Below are positions 42,205-50,518 of a stretch of DNA of 64,000 nt, piece after piece. This DNA comes from Candidatus Bathyarchaeia archaeon. Lineage in GTDB: Archaea > Thermoproteota > Bathyarchaeia > Bathyarchaeales > Bathyarchaeaceae. The notes under the pieces were generated by a model. It was not told the DNA's origin. It did not search any database and was given only the letters and a program-made list of their open reading frames with translations. Position numbers and translations under genes: made by a program. How positions within the stretch are numbered: the first letter of the stretch is position 1; the number at the start of each line of letters is the position of its first letter. The DNA lies in NCBI GenBank assembly GCA_035283685.1, contig DATETJ010000011.1:157994-221993 (forward strand), written 5' to 3'.

Positions 42205-42484
42205 CCTGGCTGACAGACTCGTTTCCGCAGTTTCCGATGAGCTGTTGGAAACCTAGCTTATTTTTTGATTCTTCAGTTTCGATTCGCTTAACTTGGCTCA
42301 GATGTTTGATCAGGCTCTTCTTTAAGCAAGATAATGTTGAATGATTGTTGGAAAAGGAAAAATCCGAGCGTTATGTTGCGTTATGGTATTTGAATGATGC
42401 GTCTTATGAATGTGTACTTGTGTTTCATAAACGCTATATAAATTCGACACCACACAACCAAAAACGTCGAACAACAAAGGGACG
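42205..42484. promoter_or_regulatory. 280-base spacer with tandem GCGTTATG repeat and TATA box
   Basis: GCGTTATG occurs twice at 42368-42375 and 42378-42385, a 10-base period on one helix face. CTATATAAAT at 42434-42443 is a strong TATA box for the small gene at 42485. The repeat lies about 55 bases further upstream, a position suited to an activator. Confidence 0.45.
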
Positions 42485-42718
42485 TTGAACACGTTGAAAC
42501 AAACAAACCCGCAGGTACTAACAATCGATCTGTCTAGGATTGATGGAAACGGCGATTTTCCATGCCCCAACTGCAGCGTGATGATATCACCTGAAGACAC
42601 GAGTGAGACCGTTTACACCATTGCTGACACGCGGATGGACGGCGGGTCCTTGGAAGAACTAACAATTCAATGCAACAAGTGTGGAGCCAAGATCCGCCTT
42701 ATCGGGTTCGTTTCATAG
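42485..42718 (+). CDS. small zinc-ribbon protein
   Basis: A 77-residue protein with two Cys pairs, FPCPNCSVMI (27-30) and IQCNKCGAKI (62-65 region), forming one zinc ribbon, and an acidic linker between. The TTG start at 42485 follows a TATA box by about 45 bases. Such stand-alone ribbons in archaea are often transcription or RNA-processing accessory factors. No specific family recognised. Confidence 0.75.
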   Translation: MNTLKQTNPQVLTIDLSRIDGNGDFPCPNCSVMISPEDTSETVYTIADTRMDGGSLEELTIQCNKCGAKIRLIGFVS

Positions 42719-42866
42719 ACGCGCGTGATCGCTTTTTTGGTGGGTTTTTTCGCCGTTCATGATTTTGTGTAGTTCCCGATTAGTGGTGGCTATGCCCTGT
42801 GGCTTGCTTTGCGAATCTTTTATTAATGGAGTCATTTGCATATAGCACATTTGAGGGGAAAATGTC

Positions 42867-43124
42867 ATGGCGAAAGCGTTCGTGTTGATAAACACTGAGG
42901 CTGGAATGGAGCAAGACGTGGTCAACCAACTCAAGAACATGAAAAGTGTGAAAGAAGCTTACACTGTCTACGGAGTCTACGACGCTGTGGCCTATGTGGA
43001 AGCAGAGAAGATTGATGAGTTGAAGAACGCTGTATCCTATGAAATTCGTAAGCTCAACGGCGTCCGCTCAACCGTGACCATGATGGTTGCGGAAGGAAAG
43101 AAAGTCGGCACTAGTCCACCCTAG
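42867..43124 (+). CDS. stand-alone RAM (AsnC/Lrp ligand-binding) domain protein
   Basis: An 85-residue protein that is only the effector domain of Lrp/AsnC regulators: AKAFVLINTEAGMEQDVVNQL, KEAYTVYGVYDAVAYVEAEK, IRKLNGVRSTVTMMV. It has no DNA-binding domain, so it probably oligomerises and senses amino acids in trans, perhaps with full-length regulators such as 53027-53491. GAGGGG lies about 10 bases before the ATG, and TTTTATTAATGG upstream is TATA-like. Confidence 0.88.
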   Translation: MAKAFVLINTEAGMEQDVVNQLKNMKSVKEAYTVYGVYDAVAYVEAEKIDELKNAVSYEIRKLNGVRSTVTMMVAEGKKVGTSPP

Positions 43125-43263
43125 TTTGGGCAAAATCACAGCTGCTTTCAGCCTGTTTCAAGTGCGGTAGCCGCAACCTTGTCATTTTTGGCCTTTTTTT
43201 GAAGGGTTAATACGTAAAGTTAATGCCGCGCCCTAGGTTTTCAATAACTTTGAGCATTGTGCC

Positions 43264-43920
43264 ATGCTGCTCTTGAAAGATGAGTGTGCGCTTTGCAAGC
43301 GTGTTGTTTCAAGTTCTTATTTGAGACGTTGCACACGTTGCAGCAAGCTCTACTGTTTCGACTGTACCATGTTCACTAAGGATGGTTATGTTATCTGCTT
43401 GAATTGTGCTCGAAGAGAAGTTACGCCTCGCCATTTGGGAACAAAGTACAGCTCGTTGAGTCGCTATCTCTTGCGCAGAGGCATGTTCACTGGCAGAGTT
43501 GTGGTTCCAATAGGCGATATTGAGGGAATAATAGGAGACAACTTGCCGATTAATGCTTCTCGCGAAGCTGAGTGGTGGAACAATACTCGAAGTCGACCTT
43601 GGGTAGCTGTTGGATGGCACGTCGAAAGGGTTGATTTGGACAATCACACAGTTACATTCATTAGAGTTGCCAAGCCAGCGGTTAGACCCAGAAAGAAGGA
43701 AAACAAGAAGACAGAGTTTTTCAAACGTCCGCTGGGATTTCCCAAGCCAAGGCGAGCAGCGCAGCCATCAAAGACAAAGATTGCCAAGGCTCAAGCTAGA
43801 GCTAGAAACATTGAGCGCCGAAGAATGATGACCGAGCAACAACGAGGGAAAATTCAGCCAAGGTCAGCTTATGAGAAACGCTTGTTCAAACCTGACGCCA
43901 AGCCGTCAACCGCAGATTAG
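43264..43920 (+). CDS. zinc-finger protein fused to DUF7662-like domain
   Basis: A 218-residue protein. Residues 8-48 hold eight cysteines (CALC, CTRC, CFDC, CLNC) in a cross-brace RING/treble-clef-like arrangement. Residues 60-135 follow the DUF7662 pattern: KYSSLSRYL, IEGIIGDNLPINASREAEWWNN, then WVAVGWHVERVDLDNHTVTF. The C-terminal 80 residues are strongly basic (KTKIAKAQARARNIERRR), fitting a nucleic-acid binder. DUF7662 is otherwise seen in small phage-like or toxin-like proteins. Function unknown. Confidence 0.75.
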   Translation: MLLLKDECALCKRVVSSSYLRRCTRCSKLYCFDCTMFTKDGYVICLNCARREVTPRHLGTKYSSLSRYLLRRGMFTGRVVVPIGDIEGIIGDNLPINASREAEWWNNTRSRPWVAVGWHVERVDLDNHTVTFIRVAKPAVRPRKKENKKTEFFKRPLGFPKPRRAAQPSKTKIAKAQARARNIERRRMMTEQQRGKIQPRSAYEKRLFKPDAKPSTAD

Positions 43921-44007
43921 AGATGTGAATATTCGCTCTTCGAGTGCGTGGAAGAAGAAGACGGATCTCGCTTAGTGCCTTCTTCTACCGATTTGGCTTC
44001 ACGTCTT

Positions 44008-44397
44008 TCAAGCTTCAACGTAGCTGTGTCCCACGCATTCGATGTATTCCATTCCCGTTGCCTGAATGCCCAACTTTGTCATGGATTCCAGTTGCGAATG
44101 GAACCGCTGCATGAAATGCTCCAAAGTTTCGGTGCCCAAATTTCTGAAGCTGGCATCAGTTAGCCGGTACGCGCCGCTCTGATCTTTGGCAACGAAGAAA
44201 ATCGCGAAAGCCGCATAATCTGTTTTCCTAAGAGCTGATTGAAGACACCCCTGTTTATCGGATTCTTTGCAGTCGAAGAACACTTGATGAGCTTTAGAAT
44301 ACCATTGTCGCAGTTTGTACTCTGGAAAGTCCAAGCTCGGATACTTTTGCTTCAGTGATTCGACATAGTCTTGAGCGAGTGCGATCTCAGAACTCAT
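44008..44397 (-). CDS. uncharacterised protein
   Basis: About 129 residues from the ATG at 44397; an upstream TTG at 44421 adds 8. CTATAAT near 44430 (minus) suggests a leaderless start at 44397. It looks like a mixed alpha/beta protein with LDFPEYKLRQWYSKAHQVFFDC and TDYAAFAIFFVAKDQ. A 71-residue plus-strand frame overlaps it but shows no domain or start signal. No family recognised. Confidence 0.55.
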   Translation of the reverse strand: MSSEIALAQDYVESLKQKYPSLDFPEYKLRQWYSKAHQVFFDCKESDKQGCLQSALRKTDYAAFAIFFVAKDQSGAYRLTDASFRNLGTETLEHFMQRFHSQLESMTKLGIQATGMEYIECVGHSYVEA

Positions 44398-44538
44398 ATG
44401 TGTTTCCACCAATTGCGTCAAGTGGATTATAGATGTCGCATCTGATAAAACCTAGCGCCTTATTTGAAATGGTTAAATATCTCACTCCGGTACTAGACAG
44501 CCCACGACCCAACGTTTAACCGAGGACTGTTATCGAAG

Positions 44539-45774
44539 TTGTCGTTCTTCGACAAACTCAGAGAAGAATTTTCGTTCGTCCGAGGCAACTACCTCGTCCT
44601 CGTAATAAGCTGGGTTTTCATTGACTTCGGAAATGAAATACCAGGCGCATACTACCCCTTATACGTCAAAGACCTAGGGGGCAACGAGCCAATCCTCGGC
44701 TTAATAGGCTTCGTAGCCCTCATCTGTTTGGCTTCAGTGCAGTTTCCAGGAGGCTACCTAGCCGACAAATACGGAAGAAGATGGCTGATATTCACCATGA
44801 CCTTCGGCGTCGCGCTGTCCTACATATTTTTTGCTCTGGCTCCAAGCTGGGAGATCATTCTCTTAGGAGTAGTGGTGCAAAACCTGTGTTTGATATATCA
44901 ACCAGCACTGTTCGCCATGATTTCAGATTCACTGCCACCTGAAAAACGCGGTATGGGAACCTCCATAACTCAACTTATAGCATCGGTGGCCACGACGCCT
45001 GGACCTGCCATAGCTGCTTTCTTGTACACTATTTATGGATCTATAATGGGCATGAGAATAGGCTACGGCGTGGTCATCGTTTTGTTTCTGGTAGCAGCCG
45101 CCTTGCGATCAAATCTTAAAGAAACCATTTCTGATCCGCACAAGATCAGCGCCATGGAGATATTAAGGGCTTATCCCGCTTCACTTAAGGAGAGTTTCAG
45201 GGTTTGGAAGGTTGTGCCTAGGTCAACGTTTCATCTGTTCTTGGCTTTTCTGGTTGGTGGATTTTCGTTTGCTATGATACAGACTTTCACTGTGGTCTAC
45301 GCTGTTGAGGATCTGGGATTGTCTAGGCCAGAGTGGTCGCTTGTCCTCATGGTTTTGTTTGCTGCAATGATCGGCTTGGCCATTCCAGTCGGCAAACTTG
45401 TTGACAAAGTTGGGAGAAAAATCCCGTTGTTGCTCTCTTATGCATTTGCTGCTCCTGCGCTGTTGCTCTTCATCTATGGTGATCTTTACAGACTGTTCTT
45501 ATCGTTGATCTTGTTGGGTTTGACCCAGTTGATGATGTTTTCCTCGTATTCAGCTCTCATGGCGGATTTGGTGCCGAAGGAGCAGAGAGGAAAAGTGACC
45601 GGTTTTTCACAGTTTTTCAGTTACATTGTCATGGCTTTGGGAGTCCTGTTAGGAGGCATGCTGTATACTAGCGTCAGCCATCAATTCCCATTCTTCCTGA
45701 TGCTGATCTTCCTTATCCCGCAATTTCTCATCACACTGTTCATGGTTCATGAGCCGAAGCACCGCGAACAGTGA
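44539..45774 (+). CDS. major facilitator superfamily transporter
   Basis: A 411-residue protein with twelve membrane segments in two halves. The MFS signature loop GGYLADKYGRRWLI lies between segments 2 and 3, and its counterpart PVGKLVDKVGRKIP is in the second half. The start is a TTG at 44539, and GGTTAAATATC near 44472 is the likely TATA box. The substrate is unknown; drug or metabolite efflux is common for this group. Confidence 0.9.
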   Translation: MSFFDKLREEFSFVRGNYLVLVISWVFIDFGNEIPGAYYPLYVKDLGGNEPILGLIGFVALICLASVQFPGGYLADKYGRRWLIFTMTFGVALSYIFFALAPSWEIILLGVVVQNLCLIYQPALFAMISDSLPPEKRGMGTSITQLIASVATTPGPAIAAFLYTIYGSIMGMRIGYGVVIVLFLVAAALRSNLKETISDPHKISAMEILRAYPASLKESFRVWKVVPRSTFHLFLAFLVGGFSFAMIQTFTVVYAVEDLGLSRPEWSLVLMVLFAAMIGLAIPVGKLVDKVGRKIPLLLSYAFAAPALLLFIYGDLYRLFLSLILLGLTQLMMFSSYSALMADLVPKEQRGKVTGFSQFFSYIVMALGVLLGGMLYTSVSHQFPFFLMLIFLIPQFLITLFMVHEPKHREQ

Positions 45775-45779
45775 GAGCG

Positions 45780-46643
45780 TTAGCTTAAGCTTCTCAGTTG
45801 ATTGACTGCACCGAGAAAAGTGCCATCGAGCATATTGATCTCAGCGTTTTCAACGTCTATGGCGCCTGACCGCAGAAGTGGTCCAAGATACTCAATTGAT
45901 TGACTGCCTCCTCTCTCATACCTGCCTCCGCTCTTCCTGTTTATCGGCCTGCCGCCAAGAAACTCGTTGAAATAGGGCATAATGTAGAACTCGGACACTT
46001 TAAGCCGCACACTGAATTTCTCGAACAAAAGCTTGGAAGGATCCTCGCCAGCTTTCACTCTGAAGCCCGCACCCTTCAAAAAAGACCGAGCAAGCTGATC
46101 CTGGTTTACGCCTGCCTTAAACCAGACCTGCGTTGTGATTCGGAATCCCAGCTGGTCACGAAAAGCCACAGTTGGGTGCACATGCCCAATAACCAAGTTG
46201 CGATATTGAAGCAATTCAGCCGCAGGCCACGCGTTGCCGTGAGAGAAACCGACATCAAACAAAGCGATGCCCGTTGACGGAATGATCTGCACCGCTGAAG
46301 GTAGAAGCGGCTCCAAGTTCCCGTCATGATTTCCCAAAACAACTTTGATGTCGGGCACTTTCTGCGTCAGAGCTTCGAACAGGTCAGGTATGTCGCGCCA
46401 CTCTTCAAGTTCCACGCGTGCGATTGTGTGCTTAACATCGCCTAGAAATAGCAGGCTTGTAGGCTTGTACAAGTCTACGAGTTTGAGCAATCTATTCTTC
46501 ATCTTTGGCGTTTGCGAAGGAACGTGAATGCCCTGCTCAGCTAGAGCCACTTCCCAGCCTATGTGAAGATCAGCCACAGCGAGAACTCGTTCTTCGCCCT
46601 TCCTCACCAGCAACGCAGGATATGGAAAAAGTGGCGACAACAA
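45780..46643 (-). CDS. metallophosphoesterase (COG1407 type)
   Basis: A 287-residue calcineurin-like phosphoesterase. The five metal motifs are present: ADLHIG, FLGDVKH, VLGNHDGN, FSHGNAWP and GHVHP. This branch is widespread in archaea and is linked with DNA-repair helicase genes elsewhere; no such gene is adjacent here. Its substrate is not established. It converges on the MFS gene with a 5-base gap. Confidence 0.9.
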   Translation of the reverse strand: MLSPLFPYPALLVRKGEERVLAVADLHIGWEVALAEQGIHVPSQTPKMKNRLLKLVDLYKPTSLLFLGDVKHTIARVELEEWRDIPDLFEALTQKVPDIKVVLGNHDGNLEPLLPSAVQIIPSTGIALFDVGFSHGNAWPAAELLQYRNLVIGHVHPTVAFRDQLGFRITTQVWFKAGVNQDQLARSFLKGAGFRVKAGEDPSKLLFEKFSVRLKVSEFYIMPYFNEFLGGRPINRKSGGRYERGGSQSIEYLGPLLRSGAIDVENAEINMLDGTFLGAVNQLRSLS

Positions 46644-46668
46644 GATGCGTTGGACGCTCCTAAGACCT

Positions 46669-47526
46669 TTACCTGCTTGGTCTTAACCAATTCGTGATTA
46701 CATCGTGCATTTGCCTGTTTGCCGCTGCAATGAACGACACGCGCTGTTTAGGATCCAGCGGAGCGTCAAGTCTGCCCCCTTCGGCTGTGGTTATGATTCC
46801 ACCAGCCTCGAGCAGGATCAAGTATGCCGCGGCTATATCGGTTATTCTTAGCTTACCGCGAATGTCAATGAAAGCATCGCTTGTTCCATCGGCGACGTAA
46901 CAGATTTCTAGAGCGTTGGCTCCCAGATGGCGTAAATGTCGTGTCCTCTCCAAGATTCTCACCAGCCGGTTGACTAGCTGCGGCGTCTTGAAAGTGCTGA
47001 AATCCACGCCCACCATGGCTTCTTCGAGCCTTTGTGTGTCCGAAGGCTTGATTCTTTTCCTGCCCTTGTAGGCGCCTTTACCTTTCTCAGCAACGTAGGT
47101 TACGTCTCTGAGTACATCAGCAACCAAGGCAACATTCACATCGCTCAACATCGGCTTTCTCGAAACTGCTAGAGAGATATTCACAAAGGGCAGGCCTCGA
47201 ATAGCATTAGCGGTTCCATCAACTGGATCAGCAACTACAAAAAACTCAGAAGGAGACTCACCGATCCGCATGACTCCGGACTCTTCGCTGATCAGGGTAC
47301 AGGAGACGTTGTGCTTCTGCAGGGTCTGGACTAGCGCGTTTTCAGCCGCCAAGTCAATCTGCTTCTTCACGTCGCCGCCTGCGCCTATTCCATATCCCTG
47401 CTTGGCTTGCGCTGAGCCAAACAAAGGCCGCACTTGTCGTTTCATGCTCTTAGCGCATGCTTTGAGTACGGTGAGCCAATCAACCAACGAAGCTATTCCT
47501 CTTCTACTCATGATATTGGCGTGCAC
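46669..47526 (-). CDS. inositol monophosphatase / archaeal FBPase family enzyme
   Basis: A 285-residue sugar phosphatase. ISEESG and DPVDGTANAIRGLPF hold the Mg-binding Glu, Asp and Asp-Gly-Thr residues, and ITDIAAAYLILLEAGG is the C-terminal signature. In archaea this family has both inositol-1-phosphatase and fructose-1,6-bisphosphatase activity, which serves gluconeogenesis or inositol lipid synthesis. It lies 25 bases upstream of the phosphoesterase gene on the same strand. Confidence 0.92.
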   Translation of the reverse strand: MHANIMSRRGIASLVDWLTVLKACAKSMKRQVRPLFGSAQAKQGYGIGAGGDVKKQIDLAAENALVQTLQKHNVSCTLISEESGVMRIGESPSEFFVVADPVDGTANAIRGLPFVNISLAVSRKPMLSDVNVALVADVLRDVTYVAEKGKGAYKGRKRIKPSDTQRLEEAMVGVDFSTFKTPQLVNRLVRILERTRHLRHLGANALEICYVADGTSDAFIDIRGKLRITDIAAAYLILLEAGGIITTAEGGRLDAPLDPKQRVSFIAAANRQMHDVITNWLRPSR

Positions 47527-47568
47527 TTTTAAGCGTGCACTCAGCCTAATCTATGCCAGAATCGCCCA

Positions 47569-48789
47569 TTGGACAGAAGCAAAGTGCAGACACAAGCTGA
47601 CGTTGTGGTGGTAGGCGCTGGACCAGCAGGCTCTTTCGCCGCTTTGACAGCTGCCAAACTCGGCAATGACGTCGTTATCTGCGAGGAACATAGCGGCGTA
47701 GGCTTGCCCAGCCACTGCGCCGGACACATTAGCATCAAAGGGCTAAACCAAGTGGGACTCCGAATGCCAGAGAAGGCCATGGAAAACAAAATTGCCAGCG
47801 CAATCTTTTACTCGCCCTCAGGCAACGAGTTCAGAGTAAGACTTCCTTCGCCTGTAACCTACGTGATCAATAGATCCATGTTTGATAAGCACTTGGCACA
47901 ACTCGCAGAACAAGCAGGCGCCAAGCTCTTGCTTGGAACAAAAGCGGAAGAACTCTTGATGGATCAAGGCTCGGTTCAAGGAATCTCACTCAAGAACGCA
48001 AAGCGCTTGAAATCAAAAATCGTGATCAATGCTGAGGGTTGTGCCTCCACACTTTTGAAGCAAGTCGGTCTGCAAACCTTTGACAAATCAATGGTTGTTA
48101 ACGCGGTCAACGGCGAAGTCGACAGCATCAACGGCTTAGAACACGACACAGTTGAAGTCTTCCTAGGGCAGAAGTATGCTCCAGGCCTTTACGCTTGGAT
48201 AATACCCAAACAGGACGGCTCAGCGAAAGTCGGACTAGCTACGAAACACGGAAACCCAAAAGAGCATCTTAACCATTTCCTGAGTACACACCCTGTTGCC
48301 CGCAAGAAAATCAGATTTAGCGATGTTAAGAATCTGTCATTTCACCTAATCCCTCTGGGCGGACCAATACCCAGAACATATCACAATGGATTCCTCGTCG
48401 TCGGCGACGCAGCTTCACACGTGAAGCCTACAACAGGCGGTGGTGTTGTAATGGGCTTGACATGTGCTAAGATCGCCGGAGAGACAGCGTCAGAGGCGGT
48501 ACAGAACAACAATTCGTCAGAGGACTTCTTGTCACGTTACCAGATAAGATGCCAGCGGGCAATCGGTTTCGACATGATGGCCATGCGTCAAATGAGACTG
48601 ATGCTGAACCGCCTCTCCGACAAGAAACTCGATGCAATAGTCAACTTGTGCCAACAATTCAAATTGAATGAGGAACTCCGGAAAGTGAAGGACATCGATT
48701 TTCAGGGCAAATCAACGCTTCAATTGCTGAAAAGCCCAAGCGCATGGGCTGTGGCTCTATACTCGCTTGTGGCTTCTCTGACATCCTAA
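47569..48789 (+). CDS. geranylgeranyl reductase family protein
   Basis: A 406-residue FAD enzyme. VVVVGAGPAGSFAALTAAKLG binds FAD, GLPSHCAGHIS contains the conserved Cys of this family, and VGDAASHVKPTTGGGV is the second FAD motif. It saturates the geranylgeranyl chains of archaeal ether lipids, consistent with an archaeal host. The start is probably the TTG at 47569 or the GTG at 47584. Confidence 0.93.
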   Translation: MDRSKVQTQADVVVVGAGPAGSFAALTAAKLGNDVVICEEHSGVGLPSHCAGHISIKGLNQVGLRMPEKAMENKIASAIFYSPSGNEFRVRLPSPVTYVINRSMFDKHLAQLAEQAGAKLLLGTKAEELLMDQGSVQGISLKNAKRLKSKIVINAEGCASTLLKQVGLQTFDKSMVVNAVNGEVDSINGLEHDTVEVFLGQKYAPGLYAWIIPKQDGSAKVGLATKHGNPKEHLNHFLSTHPVARKKIRFSDVKNLSFHLIPLGGPIPRTYHNGFLVVGDAASHVKPTTGGGVVMGLTCAKIAGETASEAVQNNNSSEDFLSRYQIRCQRAIGFDMMAMRQMRLMLNRLSDKKLDAIVNLCQQFKLNEELRKVKDIDFQGKSTLQLLKSPSAWAVALYSLVASLTS

Positions 48790-48871
48790 GTCAATTTTTG
48801 CTTCAATCTGCGCTTCATCGAACAAAAGCCTTAATCAAACCCTGAACAACACGATAACCGTGCCATAGCAA

Positions 48872-49234
48872 ATGTCCGACTTCACGTACAAGCAAGTCAT
48901 CGTCATGCGCGCCGACCTGAAGATGGGCAGAGGCAAGATCGCAGCTCAAGCCGGGCACGCGGCGATCTCAGCGGCTGAGGAAGCTCGGAAGCATTTTCAA
49001 AGATGGTGGAAAGCTTGGCTCGACGAAGGACAATGCAAAATCGCTGTCAAAGTCAACAGCGAAGCCGACCTGCTCAAACTTGAAGACATGGCACGACAGT
49101 ATAACCTGCCCTACGCGCTGATTTCAGACCGAGGCTTAACCCAACTGGAGCCCGGCACCATCACGTGTCTAGCCATTGGTCCAGCGCCCTCGCCTGAAGT
49201 AGACAAGATTACAGGTAAGCTGACGCTTCTTTGA
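48872..49234 (+). CDS. pth2: peptidyl-tRNA hydrolase Pth2
   Basis: A 120-residue enzyme with the family signature KQVIVMRADLKMGRGKIAAQ and GHAAISAAEEA, then LPYALISDRGLTQLEPGT and AIGPAP. It releases peptides from prematurely dropped peptidyl-tRNA. Its stop overlaps the TTG start of truD, so the two are translated together. Confidence 0.96.
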   Translation: MSDFTYKQVIVMRADLKMGRGKIAAQAGHAAISAAEEARKHFQRWWKAWLDEGQCKIAVKVNSEADLLKLEDMARQYNLPYALISDRGLTQLEPGTITCLAIGPAPSPEVDKITGKLTLL

Positions 49235-50514
49235 CCGTTCCATTACTTGAGAAAAGGATTGGCATTGAAGTTTACGCAACCAAAAGCCAAGGCATTGGTG
49301 GAAAACTGCGCCATTTTCCCGAAGACTTCAAGGTAGAAGAGATTCTCACAAACGGGTCAACAGCTAAGATCGAACCCAATAATATGCCTATTATTACAGG
49401 ACATGGTAGATACCTCATCCACGTGCTAGTCAAATGCAACGTGGACACCTTTCAAGCAGTACAGATAGTTGCCAACAAACTAGGCATCAACGTTGAACGT
49501 ATCCAAATCGGCGGAATAAAAGACGCCAAAGCCCTAACCGCCCAGCACATAAGCGTAAGTCGAATGCTGCCAGAACAAGCAACACAGATCAAAACCACTA
49601 GCCTATGGGTGTATCCGCTACTTTTTTCCAACGAAAAAATGGATTCAAGTATGTTGTTTGGCAACAATTTTCACATCAACATAAGAGCCATTAACCATCC
49701 AGCCTCAGCCATCACGAAGCGCCTTGAAAACGTTAACCGCAACCTGCTCAAACTCGGCGGATGCCCGAACTTCTTTGGGCACCAACGCTTCGGCACGATC
49801 CGGGCAATAACCCACTTGGTGGGCAAAGACATACTGCTGGGCGAATGGGAAAAAGCAGCGCTCACATTTCTGGCAAAACCCAGCGTACTCGAGCGTCCTG
49901 AGTCAAGACAAGCAAGGCAACAGCTATGGAACACTCAAGACTACGAAAGCGCCCTTCGTTATTTTCCGCCTAGACTTGTCTACGAGCGACAAATGCTCAA
50001 ACATCTTGCCCAACAACACAGAGACTTCATCGGCGCCTTTCACCGCCTACCAATAAAGCTGTGCCAGCTTTTCATCCAAGCGTACCAATCCTATCTATTC
50101 AACAGGTTCCTGAGCCAACGCATTATGCACGGGCTACCGCTCAAGAAACCGCGAGCAAATGAATACAGGTTGACAATAGACAGCAGAGAACACGTAGCTC
50201 TTCCATTGATAGGCTACAGACAAGGCATCTCAGGTGGACTGCAAGGTGAAATCGAAAAGACATTGCTTGAAGAGGAAGTCGTGCCGCCTGACAAGTTCAA
50301 AATCCCCGCCATGCCCAGAATCAGCTCATCAGGCGGTGTGCGAACAGCACTTACCGAAGTCATCGACTTGCACTTAGAAAGACCCTCTCGAGATGAAACT
50401 AACATAAGCAGGAAGAAGATAGGGCCCAGTTTCACCTTGAGAAAAGGTTCTTACGCCACAGTGGTCTTACGCGAATTCATGAAGCCGAGGAACCCAGTTA
50501 AGGCTGGTTTCTAG
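49231..50514 (+). CDS. truD: tRNA pseudouridine(13) synthase TruD
   Basis: A 427-residue enzyme. The catalytic Asp is Asp98 in QIGGIKDAKALTAQ. NFFGHQRFGTIRAITHLVG and QLFIQAYQSYLFNRFLS are typical of the archaeal TruD, which includes a large insertion domain. It isomerises U13 of several tRNAs. TTG start overlaps the pth2 stop by four bases. Confidence 0.96.
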   Translation: MTVPLLEKRIGIEVYATKSQGIGGKLRHFPEDFKVEEILTNGSTAKIEPNNMPIITGHGRYLIHVLVKCNVDTFQAVQIVANKLGINVERIQIGGIKDAKALTAQHISVSRMLPEQATQIKTTSLWVYPLLFSNEKMDSSMLFGNNFHINIRAINHPASAITKRLENVNRNLLKLGGCPNFFGHQRFGTIRAITHLVGKDILLGEWEKAALTFLAKPSVLERPESRQARQQLWNTQDYESALRYFPPRLVYERQMLKHLAQQHRDFIGAFHRLPIKLCQLFIQAYQSYLFNRFLSQRIMHGLPLKKPRANEYRLTIDSREHVALPLIGYRQGISGGLQGEIEKTLLEEEVVPPDKFKIPAMPRISSSGGVRTALTEVIDLHLERPSRDETNISRKKIGPSFTLRKGSYATVVLREFMKPRNPVKAGF

Positions 50515-50518
50515 TTGC

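Noticed and set aside
43948-44163. 71-residue plus-strand frame
   Set aside because: It overlaps the better supported minus-strand gene at 44008-44397 and has no domain or ribosome site.
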